A DNA stretch of 6,913 bases from an uncultured Clostridia bacterium (GTDB lineage: Bacteria > Bacillota > Clostridia > Oscillospirales > Ruminococcaceae). Below are positions 1 through 5,819 of the stretch, one piece after another. The notes under the pieces were generated by a model, which was given only the letters and a program-made list of their open reading frames with translations, did not search any database and had not been told where the DNA came from. Position 1 is the first letter of the stretch. The number at the start of each line of letters is the position of its first letter. The position numbers and the translations under genes were made by a program. The DNA is taken from the NCBI GenBank assembly GCA_937871145.1, contig CALMXN010000239.1, positions 1-6,913 of the forward strand, read 5' to 3'.

Positions 1-474
1 GCAACTATGGATAATGAAATTATAGAGCTTCGTGCTGAACTTGCTGAGCAAGGCTATATCAAGTCGAGTAAGAATAAGGGTAAACCACCAAAGGCAACCC
101 CGCCAATTAAATTTCTATCTTCGGATGGATTCACTATCCTTGTCGGTAGGAATAATAAGCAGAATGACAAGCTAACCTTAAAAGACTCACAGAAGCAGGA
201 TTTGTGGCTTCATACACATAATATAACCGGCTCACACGTTATCATTGTAACAAACGGTACTGTCCCACCTGATAAAACTATTGAGGAAGCGTGCATTATT
301 GCAGCTTTTCATAGCAAGGCAAAAAACTCAACACAGGTCCCTGTTGATTATGCTTATATTAAGTTTGTGAAAAAGCCTGTTGGTGCAAAGCCGGGAATGG
401 TAATTTTCACAAATAATCAGACAGCCTATGTTACGCCGGACATTGAATTAATTGAAAAATTAAGGGTGAAATAA
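1..474 (+). CDS. rqcH: RqcH (NFACT family) ribosome quality control protein, C-terminal part, cut by the left edge
   Basis: The frame is open from base 1, so this is the last 157 codons of a longer gene; the ATG at base 7 is internal. The visible part is the NFACT-R (DUF814) domain. A Lys/Pro-rich linker (about residues 23-36 of the fragment) leads into 'VGRNNKQND' (48-56), 'DLWLHTHNITGSHVII' (67-82), 'TIEEACIIAAFHSKAK' (93-108) and 'VKKPVGAKPGMVIFTN' (123-138), which are the family's diagnostic blocks. Known of the family: RqcH binds obstructed 50S subunits carrying peptidyl-tRNA and recruits tRNA-Ala to add C-terminal alanine tails that mark the nascent chain for proteolysis. It acts in the cytoplasm. 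The full protein is usually about 570-590 residues, so roughly three quarters (NFACT-N, HhH and coiled coils) lies outside the window. The stop codon directly abuts the next gene, implying one transcript. An older family name is fibronectin-binding protein A-like. Confidence 0.93.
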   Translation, partial: ATMDNEIIELRAELAEQGYIKSSKNKGKPPKATPPIKFLSSDGFTILVGRNNKQNDKLTLKDSQKQDLWLHTHNITGSHVIIVTNGTVPPDKTIEEACIIAAFHSKAKNSTQVPVDYAYIKFVKKPVGAKPGMVIFTNNQTAYVTPDIELIEKLRVK

Positions 475-990
475 ATGAAGCTTGATTATGAGTTTTTTGA
501 CAGAGATTGCCTTGACGTTGCTCCTGACCTTGTGGGAAAGGTCATAGTCCGTCAGCTCGACGACGGAACACAGACAAGAGTCAGAATTACTGAGACAGAA
601 GCATACAGAGGCATTGAGGATAAGGCTTGCCACGCAAGCAAGGGCGTAACTCCACGCACAAAGATATTGTTTGACAAGCCAGCAACCATATATGTTTATA
701 TTTGTTATGGAATGCACTTTCTAATGAATGTCGTAACAGAAAAAGAAGGAACTCCACAGGCTGTGCTTTTCCGTTGTGGTGAAAAGTTCAACGGTCCGGC
801 AAAGCTTACAAAAGCAATAAACGTTGATAAAAGCTTTAATGGTGAAAGTTTTATTGATAACGCAAGAATATGGATTGAAGACGATGGCTATAAGCCTGAA
901 ATCACAACAGCCCCACGAGTAGGTATTGATTATGCAGGTGATGAATGGAAGAATAAACCGTGGAGGTTTATTGATAAAAATATTAAATAG
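475..990 (+). CDS. Alkyladenine (3-methyladenine) DNA glycosylase, AAG/MPG family, compact form
   Basis: This 171-residue protein belongs to the AAG/MPG family, which cuts the N-glycosidic bond of alkylated purines (3-methyladenine, hypoxanthine and others) to start base excision repair. Conserved blocks are 'ITETEAYRG' (38-46), 'DKACHASKG' (49-57), 'TPR' (59-61), 'YVYICYGMHFLMNVVT' (73-88), 'AVLFR' (96-100), 'GPAKLTKA' (107-114) and 'PRVGIDYAG' near the C-terminus. Aligned by eye to human AAG, E42 matches the general base Glu125. Y44, H53 and Y75 match the base-stacking Tyr127, His136 and Tyr159, N85 matches Asn169 and R100 matches Arg182, so the active site looks intact. It is short for the family (usually about 190-210) because the loop between 'AVLFR' and 'GPAK' is only about six residues. 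The ATG touches the rqcH stop (TAAATG). A Shine-Dalgarno-like AAGGGTG lies at 462-468 inside rqcH, so translation is probably coupled. Confidence 0.93.
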   Translation: MKLDYEFFDRDCLDVAPDLVGKVIVRQLDDGTQTRVRITETEAYRGIEDKACHASKGVTPRTKILFDKPATIYVYICYGMHFLMNVVTEKEGTPQAVLFRCGEKFNGPAKLTKAINVDKSFNGESFIDNARIWIEDDGYKPEITTAPRVGIDYAGDEWKNKPWRFIDKNIK

Positions 991-1001
991 GAGATGACAG
1001 A

Positions 1002-1364
1002 ATGTTTGGTTTTAGGAAAAAGAATGACTTGCAGCAGGAAATTGATAACTACAATAACAAATCAGATTTCAATTATAGGTCATATGGCAATTCAGCAGAT
1101 TTCAAGATAATAATTGAGGATGTTTTTACTATAACAGGAAGAGGAACAGTCATAGTCGGCAAAATTCAATGTGGCACAATCTCAGTCGGTGACAGTGTCA
1201 GAGTTCTTGACGGAAGCGGGAATCAAAAGCAGATCACAACTATTTCGGGAATAGAAATGTTCAGAAAATTACTGAATACAGCCAATGCAGGTGACAACGT
1301 TGGACTTTTACTCCAGAATGTTAAAAGAACTGATGTTATGAAAGGCGATATGCTGGTTAAATAA
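1002..1364 (+). CDS. Small stand-alone EF-Tu domain 2-like protein, function unknown
   Basis: This 120-residue protein has a polar N-terminus of about 32 residues (a MFGFRKKND start, then rich in Asn and Tyr) followed by one beta-barrel module closely resembling EF-Tu domain 2. Matching blocks are 'IEDVFTITGRGTVIVGKI' (38-55), 'GTISVGDSVRV' (58-68), 'SGIEMFRKLL' (82-91) and 'NAGDNVGLLLQNVKR' (95-109). There is no GTPase domain (no P-loop, DxxG or NKxD) and no domain 3, and the stop comes just where domain 2 would end. Aligned by eye, E85, R88 and N99 match E. coli EF-Tu Glu259, Arg262 and Asn273, which contact the 3' aminoacyl-adenosine of tRNA; the numbering is from memory. The start is supported by AGGAG at 989-993 with an 8-base spacer. 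The gene sits 11 bases after the glycosylase gene, probably in one transcript. It might bind RNA or the ribosome, or simply be a reused barrel; the role is not known to me. No signal peptide or membrane segment is seen. Confidence 0.88.
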   Translation: MFGFRKKNDLQQEIDNYNNKSDFNYRSYGNSADFKIIIEDVFTITGRGTVIVGKIQCGTISVGDSVRVLDGSGNQKQITTISGIEMFRKLLNTANAGDNVGLLLQNVKRTDVMKGDMLVK

Positions 1365-1375
1365 TTTTTGAAATA

Positions 1376-1404
1376 TTGACAATAAGGGCTAATTATGAGA
1401 TAAT
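1376..1404 (+). promoter_or_regulatory. Housekeeping (sigma-A type) promoter for valS-folC
   Basis: A perfect -35 TTGACA (1376-1381) is followed by a 17-base spacer and the -10 GATAAT (1399-1404). A TG dinucleotide at 1396-1397 makes this an extended -10. Transcription would start near 1411, giving a leader of about 31 bases. AAGGAG at 1428-1433 lies 8 bases before the valS ATG. It begins 12 bases after the stop of the previous gene, and no terminator separates the two, so some read-through from upstream is possible. Confidence 0.8.
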
Positions 1405-1441
1405 TTAATGTAATGCATTTTAATTCTAAGGAGTGTCATAA

Positions 1442-4066
1442 ATGAGAAAAGAGCTTTCAAAGCTTTACGAACCAAAAGAAGTAGAAGACAAAATCTATAA
1501 ATACTGGATGGACAATGAATGCTTTAAGGCAACCGTCGATAAATCCAAGCCGTCTTATACTATCGTTATTCCACCACCAAACATAACAGGACAACTTCAT
1601 ATGGGACATGCCCTTGATGAAACTTTCCAGGATGTTCTTATCAGATGGAAGAGAATGTCCGGATATTCAGCTTTGTGGATTCCTGGTACTGATCATGCAG
1701 CTATCGCAACAGAAGCCAGAATTGTTGAAACTATGCGTAAAGAAGGTATCCCTTCAAAGGAAACTATCGGACGAGAAGCTTTTATGGAACGTGCATGGGC
1801 ATGGAAGGATCAGTTCAGCGGACGTATCGTAGAACAGCTTAAAAAGCTCGGTTCATCCTGTGACTGGTCAAGACTACGTTTTACTATGGATGAAGGCTGT
1901 AATAAAGCCGTTAAAGAAGTATTTGTAAACCTTTATAACAAAGGACTTATATATAGAGGTAAGAGAATTATCAGCTGGTGCCCTCACTGCAAGACTTCAA
2001 TTTCAGATGCTGAGGTTGAATATGAGGATCAGGCAGGCCATTTCTGGCACTTAAGATATCCTTTCAAGGATGGAAGTGGCTATCTTGAGCTTGCAACAAC
2101 TCGTCCTGAAACATTGCTTGGTGATACAGCTGTTGCTGTAAACCCTAATGATGAAAGATACAAGGATGCAGTAGGAAAAACACTTATCCTTCCACTTGTC
2201 GGCCGTGAAATTCCTGTTGTGGCTGATGATTATGTTGAAATGGACTTTGGAACAGGTGTTGTTAAGATTACTCCTGCTCACGATCCTAATGACTTTGAAG
2301 TTGGTCTTCGTCATAACCTTCCTGTTATAAATGTAATGACAGATGACGCTAAAATCATCGATGATTATAAAGCTTATGCTGGTATGGACAGATACGAAGC
2401 AAGAAAAGCAATCGTTGCTGATCTTGAAAAGGGCGGATTCCTTATCAAGGTTGAAGATCACGAGCATAATGTAGGAACCTGCTATCGTTGTTCGACAACA
2501 GTAGAACCTAAGGTTTCAACACAATGGTTTGTTAAGATGGAATCTCTTGCAAAACCTGCAATTGATGCTGTTAAGAATGGTGAAACAAAGTTCGTTCCTG
2601 AACGTTTTGATAAAACATATTTCCACTGGCTTGAAAATATCAAGGACTGGTGTATTTCCCGTCAGATCTGGTGGGGACATCAGATTCCTGCATACTACTG
2701 TGACGCTTGTGGCGAAATTGTAGTTTCAAAGGAACACGTTGAAAACTGCCCGAAATGTGGTGCAAAAGTGCGTCAGGATCAGGATACTCTTGATACCTGG
2801 TTCAGTTCAGCACTATGGCCTTTCTCAACACTCGGCTGGCCTGATAAGACGGAGGATCTTGAATATTTCTATCCGACAAACACACTTGTTACAGCTTATG
2901 ATATCATTTTCTTCTGGGTTGTAAGAATGATGTTCAGCGGTATTGAGCATATGGGAAAGGTTCCTTTTGATACTGTATTTATTCACGGACTTATGCGCGA
3001 TTCACAGGGCAGAAAAATGTCAAAATCCTTGGGTAACGGTATTGATCCACTTGAAGTAATTGATACTTATGGAGCAGACGCACTTAGATTTGCTGTTGCT
3101 ACAGGTAACTCGCCTGGAAACGACATGCGTTATTCTGAAGAAAAGATGAAATCTTCAAGAAACTTTGCAAATAAGTTATGGAATGCTTCACGTTTCATTA
3201 TGATGAACCTTCCTGAAGATTTCAAGCTTAATGGTCTCCCTGAAAACCTCAATACAGAGGATAAATGGGTTATCTCAAAATTCAATACACTTGCAAAAGA
3301 GGTCAATGAAAACCTTGATAGCTTTGAAATCGGCATCGCTGTACAGAAACTTTATGATTTCATCTGGGATATCTATTGTGACTGGTACATTGAACTTACA
3401 AAGCCAAGAATTATTGCTGGCGGACAGAGTGCAGAAACTGCACAGGCTGTACTTGTATGGGTTATGCAGGGTATGCTCAAGCTTCTCCATCCGTTTATGC
3501 CATTTATTACAGAAGAAATCTGGCAGGCTCTTTCTGATACAGATAAGCCACTAATGCTTGAGAACTTCCCTGTATATGACGAGAAATTAAGCTTTGAAAA
3601 AGAAGAAGCTGATTTTGAAAAGATTATTACTGCTATCAAAGCAATAAGAAACCGCCGTGCTGAAATGAATATCGTGCCAAGTGTTAAGGCAAAAGTGTTC
3701 ATTGAAACTGAATCAAAGCAGGCATTTGAAAATGGCAGTATGTTCTTTGAAAGACTTGCATCAGCAAGTGAAGTAACAATCAGTGACAAGTTTGATATTC
3801 CGGATGCAGTAACAGTAGTAACAGACTGCGCAAGAATATTTATTCCACTTGATGATCTTGTTGATAAGGAAAAGGAACTTGCACGTCTTGCTAAAGAAAA
3901 AGCTACAGTTCAAAAGGATGTTGACTTTCTTTCCGGAAAGCTCAATAATCAGGGCTTCCTGGCAAAAGCACCGGCACAGCTCATTGAAGCTGAAAAAGCA
4001 AAGCTTGCTAAGGCTGAAGAAAAAATGGCAAAGATTGATCAAAGTATAGCAGCGTTGAAAAAATAG
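1442..4066 (+). CDS. valS: Valine--tRNA ligase (valyl-tRNA synthetase)
   Basis: This 874-residue class Ia synthetase charges tRNA-Val with valine in the cytoplasm and edits mischarged threonine. The HIGH motif is HMGH at 53-56, in 'PPPNITGQLHMGHAL'. The KMSKS motif is intact at 525-529, in 'GRKMSKSLGNGIDP'. Between them is the CP1 editing domain, with 'ATTRPETLLGDTAVAVNP' and 'GTGVVKITPAHDPNDFEVG'. Cysteine pairs C180/C183 and C347/C350, and a CX2C...CX2C set at 420/423/436/439, look like zinc-binding knuckles. 'DTWFSSALWPFSTLGWP' is typical of ValRS. The anticodon-binding domain follows KMSKS, and the last 65 or so residues form the Lys/Glu/Ala-rich coiled-coil tRNA arm expected of ValRS. 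Length is normal for bacteria (about 880). The start is set by AAGGAG 8 bases upstream. Codons here are more C-ending and regular than in folC, fitting high expression. Confidence 0.98.
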   Translation: MRKELSKLYEPKEVEDKIYKYWMDNECFKATVDKSKPSYTIVIPPPNITGQLHMGHALDETFQDVLIRWKRMSGYSALWIPGTDHAAIATEARIVETMRKEGIPSKETIGREAFMERAWAWKDQFSGRIVEQLKKLGSSCDWSRLRFTMDEGCNKAVKEVFVNLYNKGLIYRGKRIISWCPHCKTSISDAEVEYEDQAGHFWHLRYPFKDGSGYLELATTRPETLLGDTAVAVNPNDERYKDAVGKTLILPLVGREIPVVADDYVEMDFGTGVVKITPAHDPNDFEVGLRHNLPVINVMTDDAKIIDDYKAYAGMDRYEARKAIVADLEKGGFLIKVEDHEHNVGTCYRCSTTVEPKVSTQWFVKMESLAKPAIDAVKNGETKFVPERFDKTYFHWLENIKDWCISRQIWWGHQIPAYYCDACGEIVVSKEHVENCPKCGAKVRQDQDTLDTWFSSALWPFSTLGWPDKTEDLEYFYPTNTLVTAYDIIFFWVVRMMFSGIEHMGKVPFDTVFIHGLMRDSQGRKMSKSLGNGIDPLEVIDTYGADALRFAVATGNSPGNDMRYSEEKMKSSRNFANKLWNASRFIMMNLPEDFKLNGLPENLNTEDKWVISKFNTLAKEVNENLDSFEIGIAVQKLYDFIWDIYCDWYIELTKPRIIAGGQSAETAQAVLVWVMQGMLKLLHPFMPFITEEIWQALSDTDKPLMLENFPVYDEKLSFEKEEADFEKIITAIKAIRNRRAEMNIVPSVKAKVFIETESKQAFENGSMFFERLASASEVTISDKFDIPDAVTVVTDCARIFIPLDDLVDKEKELARLAKEKATVQKDVDFLSGKLNNQGFLAKAPAQLIEAEKAKLAKAEEKMAKIDQSIAALKK

Positions 4067-4078
4067 AGGTCAGATAGA

Positions 4079-5350
4079 ATGAATATAAATGAGGCGATGG
4101 AATTTATTTCGAGTTTTGACAGACTGGGTAAGCCCGTTACTGATCTGAACAGGATGATAGCGTTGTTGTCCTTGCTTGGTAATCCGCACAAAGACCTGAA
4201 GTGTATTCATATTGCAGGAACAAACGGAAAAGGCTCTGTTGCACAGATGTGCAATGAAATATTAATCCATGCTGGCTATCGTGTGGGTATGTATACTTCA
4301 CCGTATATGACTCATTATTCGGATAGAATAAGGTTTAATAATGATAATATTGATCTGGATATCTTGTGTGAAATAACTGAGCATATTATTTCTGTTCTTG
4401 ATAATGTTGAGTATAAGTCAAGCTTCTCACAGTTTGAAATTTCAACAGCAATAGCATTTATATATTTCAAGAAAATGCGTTGTGATGTTGTTGTTTTAGA
4501 AACCGGAATTGGCGGTCGACTTGATTGCACAAACGTTATTAATGCTCCAATTATATCAATTATTACGTCAATTTCTCACGACCACAATAATATTCTTGGC
4601 TCAACTTTAACAGAAATTGCCTCACATAAGGCTGGAATAATAAAAAAGCATTCGCCGTGCGTCTTGTCAGCTTATAACCCTGATGAAGTTGTTGATATAG
4701 TGAAAAGTGAATGCGAATTGTGTCATTCTTTATTTGTAATACCAGAGCTTACAAATATTCATCTTTTCAGATCTGATATTTTTGGTAGTGAATTTTATTA
4801 TAATGGGAATTCCTATTCACTAAAAATGATTGGACGTCATCAGATAATAAATGCTATATCTGTTATTGAAGCAATGAAATTTGTATGTGATAATGGTTTT
4901 GCTATTTCATACGATGATATTTACTTTGGTATTAATAATGCCCGAGTACCAGCAAGGGGAGAAGTCCTGTCGGAAGATCCATTGATTATTCTTGACGGGG
5001 CACATAATTCGGCGGGAATGAAATCATTGACAGATATCATTAAGAAATCAAATAAAAAGCAATGCATTGCAATAATTGGTATGGTTAAGGATAAGAATGT
5101 CCGGGAATCTATATCGCAGATTGTTCCATATGTTTCTGATTTTATTTGCGTTGAAGGCTTCTCACCAAGGGCTGTGTCTGCGGACGATCTTGTAAAAGTA
5201 ATAAAATCTTTTAAGAAGAATGCTTTCAGTGTTTATGATATTGATCTTGCAGTTAAAGAGGCTGTTAATCTTGTTAACGATGACGGAATGCTTGTAATAT
5301 GTGGTTCACTTTTCCTTGCATCTGTTGCAAGAAAGATTTTTGTCGAATAA
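4079..5350 (+). CDS. folC: Folylpolyglutamate synthase / dihydrofolate synthase
   Basis: This 423-residue Mur-ligase-like enzyme uses ATP to add glutamate to dihydropteroate and/or to extend folate polyglutamate tails, retaining folates in the cell. The P-loop is 'GTNGKGS' (47-53). Other family blocks are 'TSPYMTHYSDRIRF' (73-86), 'ETGIGGRLDCTNV' (141-153), 'HDHNNILGSTLTEIASHKAG' (167-186) and 'DGAHNSAG' (306-313). K184 is probably the carbamylated lysine that holds a metal. Three blocks vary slightly from the forms I expect: EKAG reads HKAG, VPGR reads VPAR (290-293), and DGAHNP reads DGAHNS. Whether it has both activities cannot be told from sequence alone. The ATG is 12 bases after the valS stop, and the ribosome site GAGGT (4066-4070) overlaps that stop, so translation is likely coupled to valS. 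The gene uses more ATA, AAT and TTA codons than valS. An intrinsic terminator follows. Confidence 0.95.
   Translation: MNINEAMEFISSFDRLGKPVTDLNRMIALLSLLGNPHKDLKCIHIAGTNGKGSVAQMCNEILIHAGYRVGMYTSPYMTHYSDRIRFNNDNIDLDILCEITEHIISVLDNVEYKSSFSQFEISTAIAFIYFKKMRCDVVVLETGIGGRLDCTNVINAPIISIITSISHDHNNILGSTLTEIASHKAGIIKKHSPCVLSAYNPDEVVDIVKSECELCHSLFVIPELTNIHLFRSDIFGSEFYYNGNSYSLKMIGRHQIINAISVIEAMKFVCDNGFAISYDDIYFGINNARVPARGEVLSEDPLIILDGAHNSAGMKSLTDIIKKSNKKQCIAIIGMVKDKNVRESISQIVPYVSDFICVEGFSPRAVSADDLVKVIKSFKKNAFSVYDIDLAVKEAVNLVNDDGMLVICGSLFLASVARKIFVE
5341..5347 (+). promoter_or_regulatory. Possible distal Spo0A box at the end of folC
   Basis: TGTCGAA is a perfect match to the Spo0A-binding core, and here it also encodes the last Val-Glu of folC. 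It lies about 147 bases upstream of the spoIIAA start and on the far side of the folC terminator, 81 bases from a second perfect box in the opposite orientation. It could be coincidence: the same seven bases also occur once inside valS (2491-2497). Confidence 0.3.
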
Positions 5351-5362
5351 AAACAATAAATG

Positions 5363-5392
5363 ATACTCTCACTTCTGTGAGAGTATTTTTTT
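5363..5392 (+). terminator. Intrinsic terminator of valS-folC
   Basis: A perfect 10-base-pair stem (ATACTCTCAC, 5363-5372, pairing with GTGAGAGTAT, 5377-5386) has a TTCT loop and runs straight into a T tract ending at 5392. It begins 12 bases after the folC stop. It separates the housekeeping unit from the sporulation operon, so spoIIAA needs its own promoter. Confidence 0.93.
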
Positions 5393-5428
5393 ATGCCCTA
5401 ATTGTAATATTTTTACTTTAATTCCTGT

Positions 5429-5435
5429 TTCGACA
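5429..5435 (-). promoter_or_regulatory. Spo0A box upstream of spoIIAA
   Basis: TTCGACA on the + strand is TGTCGAA on the - strand, a perfect Spo0A-box core (consensus TGNCGAA). It is centred about 62 bases before the spoIIAA ATG. If the extended -10 at 5459-5467 is used, the box falls near -45 to -39, close to where Spo0A sits at Bacillus spoIIG. Phosphorylated Spo0A activates early sporulation operons, spoIIA among them, so position and gene context agree. No experiment supports it here. Confidence 0.6.
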
Positions 5436-5452
5436 TATTATTTAAATAATAT
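5435..5452. repeat. 18-base perfect palindrome in the spoIIAA promoter region
   Basis: ATATTATTTAAATAATAT is an exact inverted repeat with no spacer, centred between 5443 and 5444. It abuts the Spo0A box (sharing base 5435) and lies just upstream of the candidate -10. It is made only of A and T, in a very AT-rich stretch, so it may be a chance palindrome or a DNA-bending or melting element. An operator for a dimeric regulator is also possible. Confidence 0.5.
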
Positions 5453-5458
5453 ATTATA

Positions 5459-5467
5459 TGATATAAA
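5459..5467 (+). promoter_or_regulatory. Candidate extended -10 of the spoIIA operon promoter
   Basis: TGATATAAA is a good extended -10 (TG-N-TATAAA), placing the transcription start near 5474, about 20 bases before the spoIIAA ATG. No good -35 stands 17 bases upstream, as expected if Spo0A supplies activation from 5429-5435. A rival reading is TCGACA (5430-5435), 16 bases, then TATTAT (5452-5457). I found no sigma-H-like pair (AGGA...GAAT), although spoIIA is sigma-H dependent in Bacillus. Confidence 0.45.
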
Positions 5468-5493
5468 CAATTAAATAGTAACGGAGGGTAAAT

Positions 5494-5817
5494 ATGCCTG
5501 TTTTGTTGGAAGTTAAAGAAAAAAATATTATAGCCTATATTTCAGGAGAAGTTGATCACCATACCGCAAAAGGTATCAGGTCAGAAATCGATTCAGAAAT
5601 AGAAAGACTCAGCCCTGAAAAAGTAATCCTTGATTTTTCTGCGGTAACTTTTATGGATAGCTCAGGAATAGGGCTGGTTATGGGAAGATATAAAATAATG
5701 CAATCATTAAGTGGAACTGTGCAGATACAGAATCCACCTGATCATATAAAAAAAGTAATGCGTCTTGCCGGTCTTGACAGGATAGCAAACATAATAAACA
5801 TAAAGGCAGGTAGTTAA
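5494..5817 (+). CDS. spoIIAA: Anti-sigma-F factor antagonist SpoIIAA
   Basis: This 107-residue single STAS-domain protein is the first gene of the spoIIA operon. Dephosphorylated SpoIIAA binds SpoIIAB in the forespore and frees sigma-F; SpoIIAB phosphorylates and inactivates it, and SpoIIE reverses this. The STAS core reads 'ISGEVDHHTA' (16-25), 'VILDFSAVTFMDSSGIGLV' (44-62), 'GRYK' (64-67) and a C-terminal 'MRLAGLDRI'. S57, in 'MDSSG', matches the phosphorylated Ser58 of the Bacillus protein. Length is close to the Bacillus form (117). The ATG follows GGAGG (5483-5487) with a 6-base spacer, the best ribosome site of the operon. Only two bases separate its stop from spoIIAB. The neighbours spoIIAB and sigF make the assignment firm over other STAS antagonists such as RsbV. 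Confidence 0.96.
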   Translation: MPVLLEVKEKNIIAYISGEVDHHTAKGIRSEIDSEIERLSPEKVILDFSAVTFMDSSGIGLVMGRYKIMQSLSGTVQIQNPPDHIKKVMRLAGLDRIANIINIKAGS

Positions 5818-5819
5818 AA

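Noticed and set aside
460..717. Minus-strand 85-codon open frame rich in Cys, Leu and Tyr that could be read as a small membrane protein.
   Set aside because: It is antisense to the conserved glycosylase motifs, which explain the sequence fully.
1002..1364. Remnant of a broken tuf gene.
   Set aside because: The frame is intact, with its own ribosome site and a distinct N-terminus. No GTPase-domain or domain 3 remnants occur in the flanks, so it looks like a real small gene.
1412..1419. AATGCATT palindrome in the valS leader as a possible operator.
   Set aside because: Eight AT-rich bases of symmetry are expected by chance and no second copy is nearby.
1365..1441. Possible T-box riboswitch ahead of valS.
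   Set aside because: The spacer is far too short, and no stem-loops or T-box bulge sequence are visible; a simple promoter accounts for it.
2491..2497. TTCGACA, a perfect Spo0A-box core, inside valS.
   Set aside because: It is deep in coding sequence with no promoter nearby and is constrained by codons. About one chance match is expected in a window this size.
3373..3789. Minus-strand open frame of 138 codons opposite valS, with several smaller ones nearby.
   Set aside because: All lie inside the conserved ValRS coding sequence, encode nothing family-like and have no gene-like context.
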